DNA from: a virus
Direction: 5' to 3' (one strand)
DNA length: 64,000 nucleotides
Virus record (IMG/VR): IMGVR_UViG_3300035180_000402
Coordinates: 1-64,000 of that record
The position numbers and the translations under genes are program-made. The first letter of the stretch is position 1; every line of letters begins with the position of its first letter. This document shows, one piece after another, positions 16,639-26,957 of this stretch. Under the pieces are notes generated by a model. The model made no database searches. It was not told where the DNA came from and saw only the letters and a program-made list of their open reading frames with translations.

Positions 16639-19600
16639 ATGTTAATTTCTAGTTCATATAAAATAGGATTTACTAGTTTAACTGAAGTATTTGATTCAGT
16701 TTATACTGAGTTTATTTCTGCAGGATGGAACTCTGTTTTTAAAGGTACTGATAAATTTACTATTGAAACAACTACAACAGTTGATAGTTTATCTCCACTT
16801 GAGTCTTGGCGTGTTCACATGGACGCTGGATACATATTAAAATTCAAAAAGCTAATGTATGGATTTGATGAGCCTAAAGAAGAGGAAATAAAAGAATATG
16901 GAAGAATTGTTCTTGGTACTTCTCATCAACTGTTAGATGATGGTACTGTATTACCTACTCCTATTCCTAAAGATGGTAGATCTACCGATAAACCTTCCGA
17001 TATAGAGATAGCCGAAGCTCTTATTAGACAGAAGTATGAAACATCTTTGGATGAATTTCTGACAAGCAAGTTAGCTACACCTAAACCACCAGATGAAATT
17101 TATATACCACAATATGATCTTATTGATGGTAAGGAGTGTATAAGGTTTGATACAGATGGTACTTCACTACCTTTACCTTATGGTGATATAAGTCCATTAT
17201 TAAGTGAGGTAGATGCAGTTGGAGAAGGCAGAGTTTTAAGCTATCGTCTTTCTATATCTGATTCTGGATTTGTTTTAGTGATAAAATCAGAAGGGCACCC
17301 TCAAGGCCGTGGAGTAAAATGGCTTTGCGCCCAACGTTTGGTAGACTCAACTACCGGTATTCCATTTATAGGAAAATTTAATCCAGTAGTTTGTCTAACT
17401 AATCATATAGAAAGAAACTATATTAGAACCTTAGGTGATTCTAGTACTGTGTTATATCCTCGGTCTGGTGATAATGTGGTTTGGCAGTTTATAGTTAGAG
17501 AGAAGGATGTACTTATACCTACAGCCCCTAGTTATTCTAATATTTGCACAGACTACTCTTCTGATCCATGGAACAACAAAAAACAAATATCTATTTCAGA
17601 ACGAGGAAATTATCTAGTTACTATTCCTGATGGAATAACCACTAAAAGGTTTTTATATCAAGATCAGTGTATGGATCTTATCTCATTTGTTTCTGCTAAT
17701 GTATTATCTGAAGGTAATACTGCAGTATTTAATTGTTTTAGACAAGGAGATCATTTAGTTAGACTTGAATATACTGGAGAAAGAGCCTCCATTAATTATA
17801 ATGAAGGACAAAGATTACTAATTCAAACTAATTTTGATTATCTTAATATTCCTGAACCTATAGCAATTGTTTCTGGTAATCCTGATAGGATAACTAATAG
17901 TTCTAATCTTGATGTTTCTGTATCTGGATTATACTTAATAAATTATAAGTGGAGAATAGATTTTGGAGAATGGAGTGATGAATTAGACATAATAACACCA
18001 ATTAAATTAAAGGATTTACCAGAAGGTCAAAGAGTATTAGAGGTAATAGGCCAGCGTGATGATAACAAGTGGCAGATTAGACCTACTACAGTTTTTTGGA
18101 CTATAGATAAAAGTTATCCTACTGCAATAATAAATTCAGATGTTCCATTTGCTACAAGAAAAAAGGACATAACGATTAGTATTGGTGATAATTCTGTATC
18201 TGCTTTTAAATATAAATTAGACAATAATAATTGGAGCCAGGAGATTTTAAATTTTCCTACTACTAAAATTAAACTCACTAATTTAACTGAGAGTACTCAT
18301 ACTATAAAAGTTATTGGAAAAAATAGTATAGGAAATTATCAACCAGAAAATGTTGCTACTGAATTTTCTTGGGTAGTAGATACATTAACTAATGTTCCTA
18401 TATTAACTAATGTACCAAAAAGTCTTACCTATTTAACAACCACAGATATAACTATCTCTGGAAGAAATGTAAATATTTATAAATACCGTATCAATAATGG
18501 AACATGGAGTGGAGAATATTCTTCATCTCAACCCTTACAACTCTCGTCTTTACCAGATGGTCTAAATAAATTAGAAGTTCTATCTTTTGATATAATAAAT
18601 CAGGTATGGCCAGCAGAATCTGAGGCAGTAACTTATTCATGGACTATAAACTCAGTAGAACCAGAAGCAATTTTAACAAATCTTCCAAAGCTTTTAACAA
18701 ATGTTACTTCTACTAATATTAATGTGACAGGACAAAATTTAGTTTTATATAAATATAAAATTGATGAAGAACCTTGGAGTATAGAATATCCACTTACACG
18801 TAGTATAGACCTATCTAATTTATCTTCAACTTCTCATACTTTACTAGTGGTGGTTAAAAACACTGCAGATAATTGGCAGGAAACAACACATCCTACAGAA
18901 TTTACTTGGACAATAGATACAGAAAAACCTGTTGCAGTTATTTCAACTACAATACAAGATTACACCAATTCTACTATTGCTATTTTTAATATTTCTGGAG
19001 AGAAAGTTGTTAGTTACACCTATAAACTAGATACAGGAGCGTGGACAAATCCAGCACCAATTTCGTCTCCAATTAGTCTTTTAGGACTTGCATCTGAAAC
19101 ACATACATTGCAAGTTTGTGGAATAGATGCCTTAGGCAATATACAAGATACGTTAAATCCAACCACATTTTTATGGACAATTGACACCACTGCACCAGTT
19201 GCAACAATTTCAGGTCTTCCTACTACAGAGTACGCTTTAACTCATTCAGTAACAGATTATGATGTGGTTGTAGGAGGTACAGATGTAGTAAAATATAGAT
19301 ATTCATTAGATAGAAATGCATGGAGTGGAATAAAGTCTGTCTCAGAAAAGATTCTTTTAAGAAATTTAACACAAGGCGGACATTCACTACGAGTTGTCGG
19401 ATCAGATTCTGTAGGAAACTGGCAAACTTCTGCTTCAATTTATAACTGGAATGTTTCTACAGAACCTAGAATATTTATAGACAATGTACCAAACGGTCCT
19501 GTTACTTCTCCTTATAATATTAACATCTCAGTAAAATTAGAAATGTGTTATTACTATAGTTATAGATATTACTTATCTAATGTAGAACCTGTTTGGAGTA

Positions 19601-19740
19601 ATTGGATTACGCAAACAAAAGATCAAAATATAGTTATTTCTGTAAATCAACCTACTACAGCTAATATACAATATTGTGGATCTACGTCTTCTGGAGAACA
19701 ACTTACTGTTTATGGATTAGTTACAATAACAATAACATAA
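16639..19740 (+). CDS. Large tail adhesin with about six Ig-like repeats
   Basis: 1033 residues. Residues 1-400 hold a module shared with the next two genes: SWRVHMDAGYILKF, EYGRIVLGTSHQLLDDGTV, WLCAQRLVDSTTG, then a strand run ending MDLISFVSANVLSEGN. Residues about 410-950 are tandem Ig-like units of 85-95 residues, each with a Y.YKLDN..WS strand, an L..L..G.HTL.V segment and a closing TFLWTIDT. A different beta domain ends the protein. Such repeats form rigid stalks in fibres. The same repeat type recurs in the 1191-residue protein at 47611. Receptor binding is inferred. Confidence 0.68.
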   Translation: MLISSSYKIGFTSLTEVFDSVYTEFISAGWNSVFKGTDKFTIETTTTVDSLSPLESWRVHMDAGYILKFKKLMYGFDEPKEEEIKEYGRIVLGTSHQLLDDGTVLPTPIPKDGRSTDKPSDIEIAEALIRQKYETSLDEFLTSKLATPKPPDEIYIPQYDLIDGKECIRFDTDGTSLPLPYGDISPLLSEVDAVGEGRVLSYRLSISDSGFVLVIKSEGHPQGRGVKWLCAQRLVDSTTGIPFIGKFNPVVCLTNHIERNYIRTLGDSSTVLYPRSGDNVVWQFIVREKDVLIPTAPSYSNICTDYSSDPWNNKKQISISERGNYLVTIPDGITTKRFLYQDQCMDLISFVSANVLSEGNTAVFNCFRQGDHLVRLEYTGERASINYNEGQRLLIQTNFDYLNIPEPIAIVSGNPDRITNSSNLDVSVSGLYLINYKWRIDFGEWSDELDIITPIKLKDLPEGQRVLEVIGQRDDNKWQIRPTTVFWTIDKSYPTAIINSDVPFATRKKDITISIGDNSVSAFKYKLDNNNWSQEILNFPTTKIKLTNLTESTHTIKVIGKNSIGNYQPENVATEFSWVVDTLTNVPILTNVPKSLTYLTTTDITISGRNVNIYKYRINNGTWSGEYSSSQPLQLSSLPDGLNKLEVLSFDIINQVWPAESEAVTYSWTINSVEPEAILTNLPKLLTNVTSTNINVTGQNLVLYKYKIDEEPWSIEYPLTRSIDLSNLSSTSHTLLVVVKNTADNWQETTHPTEFTWTIDTEKPVAVISTTIQDYTNSTIAIFNISGEKVVSYTYKLDTGAWTNPAPISSPISLLGLASETHTLQVCGIDALGNIQDTLNPTTFLWTIDTTAPVATISGLPTTEYALTHSVTDYDVVVGGTDVVKYRYSLDRNAWSGIKSVSEKILLRNLTQGGHSLRVVGSDSVGNWQTSASIYNWNVSTEPRIFIDNVPNGPVTSPYNINISVKLEMCYYYSYRYYLSNVEPVWSNWITQTKDQNIVISVNQPTTANIQYCGSTSSGEQLTVYGLVTITIT

Positions 19741-19746
19741 AATTTA

Positions 19747-19758
19747 TAATTTATATAA
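19747..19758 (+). promoter_or_regulatory. Candidate promoter motif TAATTTATATAA
   Basis: The motif is in the 39-base gap between two adhesin genes, about 22 bases before ATG 19780. It matches the other candidate sites at 10-11 of 12 positions. Evidence is recurrence and position only. Confidence 0.3.
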
Positions 19759-19779
19759 ACAATGTAAAGCGAGGTTCTT

Positions 19780-22374
19780 ATGGGATTTTCAATAAGTAGA
19801 AATGGTATAACAGATATTTATACACTTTTTACAAATTTAGCTCAAGATCTTGTAGATGGAGGATTTGATCTTATATGGACTGAAGAAGAGCCTGAGAAAG
19901 TATTTATTCAGACAAAGTATTTAAAAGTAAAAATAGATGGAGAATTAGTAGATCCTTCTCATTATATTGTTTCAACTTCTTCACCAAGAGATATAACCGC
20001 AATTTGCTCTATTCAATTTGTTGAAGGTTTTTATCCATCGAAGGATTCTAAAACGATAACGGCAGACTTTTATTATCTTCGTGCATTTAAACAAGCTACG
20101 GATATTCCTGTACTAGGTACACCAAGCTCTTTTAATAACATTTTTAAAACAACTGGTTTATCTGATACAAATATCTTAGATGAAGACTCATTTAATCTTT
20201 ATATAGACGATAATTCAGTAACAAAGGACTCTTACACTCTTAAACCAATACCTGGAGATGGAAATTACAGTATAACTGTGAATAATTATGATTTATTGCC
20301 CTCAACAGGTTTCTCAATCAAAGCTAGCTACACTACTTCTTATTTAGAAACTAGCCCTACTTATTTGCTTTCTTCTTATAGTGGTTATGATACTGTAACC
20401 AGCATTTCTTTAGCTGAAGATAAAAATAGTTTTACTATATCACTTAGAGGTAATATGGGATTTAGCATGACTGAGGTTCCAAGTAATGTACTTCAAATAT
20501 ATATAACTAATATTGTTAAGAATGCTTCTAATATTGTATATGAATTAGAAACCACCTTAGGTGGTCACCCAAAACGTTTTTACTGTGATACATATGGACC
20601 TAATTCACGGTACATTAATATCCCAGAGTCGGCTGTAACTAAGATGTCTGAGAGTAAAGATCTTGCTGAGGCTGAATTTCTTGTAGATATGACTTCTTTT
20701 TCAGCACAAGATAAACAAGATACAATATTTACTATTAATAACTTAAATACCTCTATAACCTATACAGAGCTTGTTCCAACCGCAGTATATGATGAAGGAG
20801 TTACTTTAGAACAAGCTATACCGAAAGTTGTAACCTATTCAATGAACACTTCTGTTAAGAGTAATCTACGGGTATATAGATTTATAACTAACACTACTCT
20901 TAGTGGTAAGAACACAGGATACAATGATATTTTTTATACACCTAAAGATTTAGTATCAGTTGACTTATCTACTTTTGAGCTTAAGGTTAAGGATACCCCA
21001 ACTAGTACTGCTGTTATTTATTCATTAGGTCTAGACTATTTAGTAGATCCGATTCCTTCAGGGCAAGCAAAAATAACTATTGTAGATAAAACTAAAATTC
21101 CAATAGATACTGCAATAGTAACCGCTAGTTTTAAATATCAACTGCCTGGTAAAGAAGAAGTAGTAAATTGTGTTTTAAAAGGTGATATAGATGGAGAAAA
21201 TAATATTTTTGATATTGGCCCAAGATTAGTTGGAAAGAGATTTACTTTAGAAGCAAGCTCAAAAGTTGATCCTTTAGTTACTTTTCAGCCTTGGAGAATA
21301 CACTTAGATTCTAGCTATTATATAAATTTTTTAATCAACACTTTGAGGCCTATAGGATCTAGAAATGACTTAGAGTCAGATCCTCCAGAACAAATAACAG
21401 AGTATGGCAGACTAGTAGTAGGAACCAAGTATCAGTTATTAGACGATGGAACTGTTTATGACATATTTGTACCTGAAAATGCTCCATTTCAAGATTATTT
21501 TATTTGTATATATGATACTTCTTATGAAGACTTTAAGTCGATTGTTTACACTCAACAGACGGGTGCTCCGTCTGTTGAGGACCGTGGTGGGTTGTACTAT
21601 AATCAGATGGAATATAGTTCAGCATTTCCAAATGGTAGACTAAGATTTGATATAGATGGTATAGAGAGAAAAATGACAGTAGGTAATATAAGTCCTTTAA
21701 TAAGTGAAGTTGATTTAAACCCAAGTAGACCTGTTTCTTATGTTGTATCTATATCTGATCATGGATTTGCTTTCCATTTAAAAACTGAAGCTTATCCAGA
21801 GGGTAGACAAGGTAGTTTTGTCTGCGTTCAAAGACCAGTAAATGCTAAAACTGGAAAAGTTTCAACCGATGGATTAACACCTGTAATTGGCTTATTTAGT
21901 CAGATAGATAGAATATATCAATCAACAGCAGGTGGAAGTCCATATACCAAATTTCCAAGTTCTGGTTTAAAAACGGTGTGGCAAATAGTTGTTAGAGAAA
22001 AAGATGTATGGACACCTTCTGTACCTAAAAATATAACCTACAATCAAAATAATAATGACTTAAATCAGAGTTATAGCTCAACTTTTTGGAATGCTAAGAA
22101 ACAGATTTCTATAGCAGAAGACAATAGTTATATAATTACCGTGCCTGATGGAATTGTAACAGATAGGCATTTGTACCATAATGAAAGACTTGATATGATT
22201 GCTTTTATTTCTGCTAATGTTATTGCGGAATCAATGGTTGCAAAAGTTAATATGCATGGAGAGCTAGACTCAAATGGACAAAAATTAATGCGAGAGTATA
22301 CTGCTCAAAGATCAACAGTTGGATATCACGAAGGTAGTCGTGTAATGATTTTGACAAAAGGTGGCGGAGTATAA
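19780..22374 (+). CDS. Tail adhesin with duplicated structural module
   Basis: 864 residues, GCGAGG site. The first about 480 residues are beta-rich and unique in the window. From about residue 500 it carries the module shared with its neighbours: QPWRIHLDSSYYINFL, EYGRLVVGTKYQLLDDGTV, SFVCVQRPVNAKTGK and MIAFISANVIAES. It ends shortly after that module, without the Ig repeats of the upstream gene. The three neighbouring genes look like products of tandem duplication followed by domain shuffling. A strong inverted repeat lies inside the coding sequence at 21551-21579. Confidence 0.62.
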   Translation: MGFSISRNGITDIYTLFTNLAQDLVDGGFDLIWTEEEPEKVFIQTKYLKVKIDGELVDPSHYIVSTSSPRDITAICSIQFVEGFYPSKDSKTITADFYYLRAFKQATDIPVLGTPSSFNNIFKTTGLSDTNILDEDSFNLYIDDNSVTKDSYTLKPIPGDGNYSITVNNYDLLPSTGFSIKASYTTSYLETSPTYLLSSYSGYDTVTSISLAEDKNSFTISLRGNMGFSMTEVPSNVLQIYITNIVKNASNIVYELETTLGGHPKRFYCDTYGPNSRYINIPESAVTKMSESKDLAEAEFLVDMTSFSAQDKQDTIFTINNLNTSITYTELVPTAVYDEGVTLEQAIPKVVTYSMNTSVKSNLRVYRFITNTTLSGKNTGYNDIFYTPKDLVSVDLSTFELKVKDTPTSTAVIYSLGLDYLVDPIPSGQAKITIVDKTKIPIDTAIVTASFKYQLPGKEEVVNCVLKGDIDGENNIFDIGPRLVGKRFTLEASSKVDPLVTFQPWRIHLDSSYYINFLINTLRPIGSRNDLESDPPEQITEYGRLVVGTKYQLLDDGTVYDIFVPENAPFQDYFICIYDTSYEDFKSIVYTQQTGAPSVEDRGGLYYNQMEYSSAFPNGRLRFDIDGIERKMTVGNISPLISEVDLNPSRPVSYVVSISDHGFAFHLKTEAYPEGRQGSFVCVQRPVNAKTGKVSTDGLTPVIGLFSQIDRIYQSTAGGSPYTKFPSSGLKTVWQIVVREKDVWTPSVPKNITYNQNNNDLNQSYSSTFWNAKKQISIAEDNSYIITVPDGIVTDRHLYHNERLDMIAFISANVIAESMVAKVNMHGELDSNGQKLMREYTAQRSTVGYHEGSRVMILTKGGGV
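21551..21579. repeat. Perfect 12-bp inverted repeat inside adhesin gene
   Basis: CTCAACAGACGG (21551-21562) and CCGTCTGTTGAG (21568-21579) flank a 5-base loop. It is more GC-rich than its surroundings and sits in frame in the adhesin coding sequence. No T-run follows, so it is not a typical terminator. Confidence 0.9.
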
Positions 22375-22395
22375 ATTAAGATATAGGAGATAATC

Positions 22396-23670
22396 ATGGG
22401 GTTTACTGTTGAAAGATCAGGCTTTATTAGAAGACCAGATATATATAACCAAATCATAAAGGACTTAGTTGAAAATGGTTTTATTCCAGTCTATTATAAT
22501 TTAGGTGCGTTATCTGATCCTATTGCAGATATTACTGCTACTAAAGCTACTTTAATTGCTGGTCCTTCTGTTGATATTATGAATGATCCAAGTAATGTTT
22601 ATCCATGTGGATTACAACCTTGGAGGATACAAATAGATGGCACTCTTCCTGGAGGTCAGGTTATTGTAGCTACAGAATATCAACTTCCGGATGATGGTAG
22701 CTGCTATACATTTACTGGAACTAAAATACCTGCTACTAATACTACAATAACTACTGATATAAGTGGTTGTATAGGAAGAGCAAATGAAGATGAAGACGGA
22801 CTAATAACTGAATCTACTATTCATAATGCAAATCCTTACAATTACATACTAAGTATAACTAATAGAGGTATAGCAATTGAGATTTTTCAACAAATTGCAG
22901 TTAATGGTGCCAGGCGTTATAGTTGGTTCTGTATACAAAGACTTGTTAATCCAATTACTGGAAAAATTCAGACTACTGGTAAATGTCCTGTTGCAGTATT
23001 ATATTGTTGTGAGGCTTCAGGTAAACATGCAAGAAGATTTTATGCTAGGGAGGTAGACGTATATGGTCCTACCCAATCACAAGCAGCTTATGTATATAGC
23101 GATTATGTAAATCAAGTAATAAACGTAGAAAAACAAACGGTATTAGCAGAAACAAATCAGTACTATATTATATTCCCTGCTGGATTTAATACCAATAGAC
23201 ATCTATATAATGAAGAGATGGACATGGTAGCATATACTAGTGCAGGTGTTTTATCACAGAACAATGATGCTATAGTAAATGTGTATGGTAGGGCTACAGT
23301 AGCTTTTTCAAATGGTTCTACCAAACCTCTCTCAGAAGATTTAATAAAAGATCCTATTACCGGAGCAACTGGTGTTGTTTATGAAGTAGTTTTAACTTCA
23401 GGCACCTGGTTAACTTCAACCACTGATCCTATAACAGGAACAGTTACAACTACAGGTGGAGATGCGAAAGGTTTTATAAATGTTTATAGCTGTAGTGGAA
23501 CTTTTGTTACTTCTAATCCAATAGATAACGTAACTAAGAATTTAACCAAGATTGCAGTCTCAGATTTAGATAGCCAATTAGAATACCGATCTTATCGTGG
23601 TGGATGTGCTAATATACCAGATGCAGAAGGTATGAGGATGCTATATCTAGTAAGTGGTGGCGGAATTTAA
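22396..23670 (+). CDS. Tail structural protein, third copy of the adhesin module
   Basis: 424 residues, AGGAGAT site. It consists almost only of the shared module: LQPWRIQIDGTLPGG, VATEYQLPDDGSCYTF, RRYSWFCIQRLVNPITGK and MDMVAYTSAGVLSQNND, with an added C-terminal segment of about 100 residues. The N-terminus (MGFTVERSGFIRRPDIYNQI) resembles that of the upstream gene (MGFSISRNGITDIYTLF), direct evidence that the genes are paralogs. It may be the minimal form of the module, used as a baseplate or fibre connector. Confidence 0.6.
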   Translation: MGFTVERSGFIRRPDIYNQIIKDLVENGFIPVYYNLGALSDPIADITATKATLIAGPSVDIMNDPSNVYPCGLQPWRIQIDGTLPGGQVIVATEYQLPDDGSCYTFTGTKIPATNTTITTDISGCIGRANEDEDGLITESTIHNANPYNYILSITNRGIAIEIFQQIAVNGARRYSWFCIQRLVNPITGKIQTTGKCPVAVLYCCEASGKHARRFYAREVDVYGPTQSQAAYVYSDYVNQVINVEKQTVLAETNQYYIIFPAGFNTNRHLYNEEMDMVAYTSAGVLSQNNDAIVNVYGRATVAFSNGSTKPLSEDLIKDPITGATGVVYEVVLTSGTWLTSTTDPITGTVTTTGGDAKGFINVYSCSGTFVTSNPIDNVTKNLTKIAVSDLDSQLEYRSYRGGCANIPDAEGMRMLYLVSGGGI

Positions 23671-23691
23671 AATTCTATTATTGGAGAGAAA

Positions 23692-25722
23692 ATGATTTTA
23701 GATCCAATAGTATATTTACCTTTAGACTCAGACTTAAAAGATTACTCAGGAGGTGGATTTGATGCCACCTCCTATGAGTTCTCTGAAATAAAATACTCCA
23801 ATATTTCATTTAGAAATTCATCTGTAGTATTAGATAGAGACTATTTATATAATCCTTCCGCCCTACCTATAGTAAACGACTTTACTATAGTCCTCGCTAT
23901 TAATCCAAACAAAGATCTAGTTGGATTAATACCTTTAGTTTTCCTTGGCTCTAACTTAACCGGAATAGGCCTTAGTTTAGTATGTGGTAGACCTTATGGA
24001 GAATATCCATATGGTAAAGATCCATATGGAGGATTCTATAGTTTATCTTTACTAATAGGTACTGGTTTATCTTTAGAACAAATATTTATTGGTTATGATA
24101 TTAAATTTTCTCGTTGGACACCTATCTTTTTAAGAAGAAAGTCTAATGTTTTAACCTTACATATTGGAATGTATAAAGTATATACTGATAATAACTTTTT
24201 ATATTCTCTTAATTTAGACTCTGGATATAATATAGGGACTATACCTCCAGATAGGTCTTACTATTATACTGGCGGATTAGATGAGTTTTATATTTATAAT
24301 AAAGCCTTAACTGACGAGCAGTATAAATTATTCTTTCCTATAGTTTACAGAAAATACAATCAAAAAATTACTATTTCACAAGATAGATTTATAAAGTATA
24401 AGATAGGTTCAGATCCTATTGATACAACAGAAAAAACTTATGAAAATAGTATATGCCATTGCTCCTTAGCTACTAATTCCTATGATTTTATCTCAACTTT
24501 AAAACATGTTGCAACCAATTCTGAAATAAAAATACTTGGTAATATAAACCACTCCACTCCCATAGACTTTTCGTACTCTGCTTCAACTTCTGTTGATAAA
24601 GCCACTTTATGCTTTAATACAACTAATTTTAAATCTTGGGTTTATCATAAAGACATTAATACAATAGTACCTTCTTACGTTTCAAGTATTTTAGATAGAG
24701 CTATTAATACAATAATTCCTTTATACTTAATGAATATACCACATGCTTATTTAGCATCTCTTTCAAAAATATTTTCTATAAGTTCTTTAATGGAATACTC
24801 TATATTAACTTGTTTACCTGGAGCATTAAGTAATGAATTTAAGTATAGTCTAACTTTAAGTTCCTTAGATACAGAGACTAAAAATTTATCTAAGTATATT
24901 TTCTTTAACTTAGGATTAGATACAACTGGTACTATAGCAATTTCAAAAGAGGCAACTTTCTCGAGTGTTAAAGTACATCCAAAAGAATTATCTAAAATTA
25001 GAACATTCATAGAAAGAATAGTTAGTAATAATCTTATTAATACTGAATCCTTATGCATAGATTTACCTATGTATAATGTACATGAACTTTATTCTAATCC
25101 TTCTTATATAAACTTTTCTATAAGAAATGGTAAATCTTTTAGTGTTAATCATGTTTCATTTGTTTATAACAATAGAAAAAATGTTAGCCCTCTTTATATA
25201 AATATAGTATACCTTAATTATAAAAAACAAAAAGAAACTAAGTGGTTTACACCAGTTCAAAAACATAGAAAAGTGATAGGTTCTGAAAAAACTATAGCTG
25301 TTGATATTAGTTATGACAACATAAAACCAACTAATGATTTGAAGTTTATAAATATAGTAAAAGATAACTATAGCAGTATCTCAAAGGAGTTTGAAAGATA
25401 TAGAAAATTAGTTAAGATAAAGTTAGACTCAACGTATGACAGGAAAGCACCTTCTAAAGGAAAAACCTGTAACTTATATGCAGTTAAAAAAATGAAACAG
25501 TCTTCAATATCTTCAGAAAAACAAGTTGCTAAAAGAGCTACAACTAAAGCCTCTATATCTTCTAAGGTAGATCTAGATTTTATTAAGAGAATTAGTGTAA
25601 ATGCTAGTGTAAAATCTAGCTTCTCTAAATACTTATTAGATAATAAAAAATCCTCTATGATATTTGGCAAGACTCGTAGGATACTAATAACTTGCCGTCC
25701 TTATCAAGAGCAAGAGAATTAA
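23692..25722 (+). CDS. LamG/ConA-like adhesin
   Basis: 676 residues. Residues 1-215 form a laminin-G/concanavalin-like domain: DPIVYLPLDSDLKDYSGGGF at the start, FTIVLAINPNKD, a central strand pair and the closing GGLDEFYIYNKALTDEQYK, which is the classic end of LamG-like domains. Such domains bind glycans. The remaining 460 residues are rich in Ser, Ile and Lys, with a strongly basic end and no recognised domain. The last residues arise next to a 50-bp direct repeat that changes the reading frame, so the C-terminus may have been altered recently. Confidence 0.65.
   Translation: MILDPIVYLPLDSDLKDYSGGGFDATSYEFSEIKYSNISFRNSSVVLDRDYLYNPSALPIVNDFTIVLAINPNKDLVGLIPLVFLGSNLTGIGLSLVCGRPYGEYPYGKDPYGGFYSLSLLIGTGLSLEQIFIGYDIKFSRWTPIFLRRKSNVLTLHIGMYKVYTDNNFLYSLNLDSGYNIGTIPPDRSYYYTGGLDEFYIYNKALTDEQYKLFFPIVYRKYNQKITISQDRFIKYKIGSDPIDTTEKTYENSICHCSLATNSYDFISTLKHVATNSEIKILGNINHSTPIDFSYSASTSVDKATLCFNTTNFKSWVYHKDINTIVPSYVSSILDRAINTIIPLYLMNIPHAYLASLSKIFSISSLMEYSILTCLPGALSNEFKYSLTLSSLDTETKNLSKYIFFNLGLDTTGTIAISKEATFSSVKVHPKELSKIRTFIERIVSNNLINTESLCIDLPMYNVHELYSNPSYINFSIRNGKSFSVNHVSFVYNNRKNVSPLYINIVYLNYKKQKETKWFTPVQKHRKVIGSEKTIAVDISYDNIKPTNDLKFINIVKDNYSSISKEFERYRKLVKIKLDSTYDRKAPSKGKTCNLYAVKKMKQSSISSEKQVAKRATTKASISSKVDLDFIKRISVNASVKSSFSKYLLDNKKSSMIFGKTRRILITCRPYQEQEN
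25585..25634 (+). repeat. 50-bp direct repeat, copy 1
   Basis: This copy lies in the coding sequence of the LamG-like gene. It matches 25712-25761 with a single mismatch (G at 25595, A at 25722). The offset of 127 bases is not a multiple of three. Confidence 0.92.
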
Positions 25723-25761
25723 TGTAAATGCTAGTGTAAAATCTAGCTTCTCTAAATACTT
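25712..25761 (+). repeat. 50-bp direct repeat, copy 2, spanning the stop codon
   Basis: This second copy covers the LamG-like gene's stop and part of the gap to the next gene. Read in the frame of copy 1 it would encode the same residues and run on to a TGA at 25784-25786, suggesting the remains of an older gene end. Confidence 0.92.
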
Positions 25762-25799
25762 GATGAATACTATGACGGAGATGTGATAGGAAAACTATT

Positions 25800-26939
25800 A
25801 TGGCTATTTATGATCTTACACCTAATATTGGATTAAAAAATATAAAAATTGGTGAACGTCCTTGGGGTAATGAAGAACGAGAGAATAAAATAATCTTAGA
25901 TAGTGTTATATCTAACATATCTAACAGCGGGAAATTAAAGATAAGTTTAAAACCACAAAATGCAATTAAACTAGTAGTTTCTAGTGCTGTTATAGAAACA
26001 TTAGCTCATAATGAACCAGTTGTATCATTTGAACCTATAACTGAAATTGGGTGGTTAATTACAGCCGCTGAAACCTATGAATATTCACCAAGAGCAATAC
26101 CATTTGTATCAAAAAGTTTAGTTACAACTAATATAGGAAAAACTTTTTTATATGGTGACACTGATAGTAATTTTATCAATGAAATAATGCCTAATGATGA
26201 AATAAAAGTAGGAGAACTTACCTGTATTGTTAAAAATGTTACTGCAAGTGTATTAGAGGTAGATAAAACTTTCTCTGAACAGCTTAATGGTGTTCAGATG
26301 ATAGTAAATCCTTCTGGATCAGATAGAGTAAAACTTGAAGTTAAATGGGTAGCACCTAGTGCATGTACTAATGTGGCTTGGGGTTTTAACCTAAATACTT
26401 TACTTGATGGTGAAGAGTATGACATTCAAGATATTCTGGTAAAAAAGATTCATTCATTTGTGGACTTTACTTCTACTGAAGCAAATAAAGTAACTACTTC
26501 AACTTACATTTTTTCACCAGAAGTATTTGAAATAAATCCAGGTAAGCCAAGTATATTTAAATTATCTTATACTACAAGTTCACCAGAAACAACAATTAAA
26601 GTATTAAGTGTAGACTTTACACTAGCTAGAGAAAAGAACGTACCTTGCTTTTTAAATAATATTTATAATATAAATGTCGAAGAATTAGATACAGTAACTA
26701 CTGAGTATACTTATGATTCCGATGGAAATATTATAGAGAGCTCAGAAATTTTAGTAGGAGGTTTAACTAGAATTACTAATTTTGTTTATGATGCAGAGTT
26801 TAATATAATACAGCAAAGAATTGACTTCGATAACTCAATTACAACAGAAGACTATACTTATGATACACTCGGTAATATAATTAGAATAGATAAAAGTATA
26901 GTACCTTCATATAAACCTAATACAGTAATTTTTCCATAA
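25800..26939 (+). CDS. Tail fibre protein with YD-type C-terminal repeats
   Basis: 379 residues. The first 295 residues are beta-rich and unrecognised. The last 75 hold three short repeats (TEYTYDSDGNIIE, TNFVYDAEFNIIQQ, EDYTYDTLGNIIRI) that match the YD-repeat pattern of Rhs and related surface proteins. Here they are few and may form a short beta-strand tip or fibre connector. The site AGGAAAAC precedes ATG 25800. A fibre or fibre-tip role is inferred from position among adhesins. Confidence 0.55.
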   Translation: MAIYDLTPNIGLKNIKIGERPWGNEERENKIILDSVISNISNSGKLKISLKPQNAIKLVVSSAVIETLAHNEPVVSFEPITEIGWLITAAETYEYSPRAIPFVSKSLVTTNIGKTFLYGDTDSNFINEIMPNDEIKVGELTCIVKNVTASVLEVDKTFSEQLNGVQMIVNPSGSDRVKLEVKWVAPSACTNVAWGFNLNTLLDGEEYDIQDILVKKIHSFVDFTSTEANKVTTSTYIFSPEVFEINPGKPSIFKLSYTTSSPETTIKVLSVDFTLAREKNVPCFLNNIYNINVEELDTVTTEYTYDSDGNIIESSEILVGGLTRITNFVYDAEFNIIQQRIDFDNSITTEDYTYDTLGNIIRIDKSIVPSYKPNTVIFP

Positions 26940-26957
26940 TTTATGTAGGAGCAAGTT

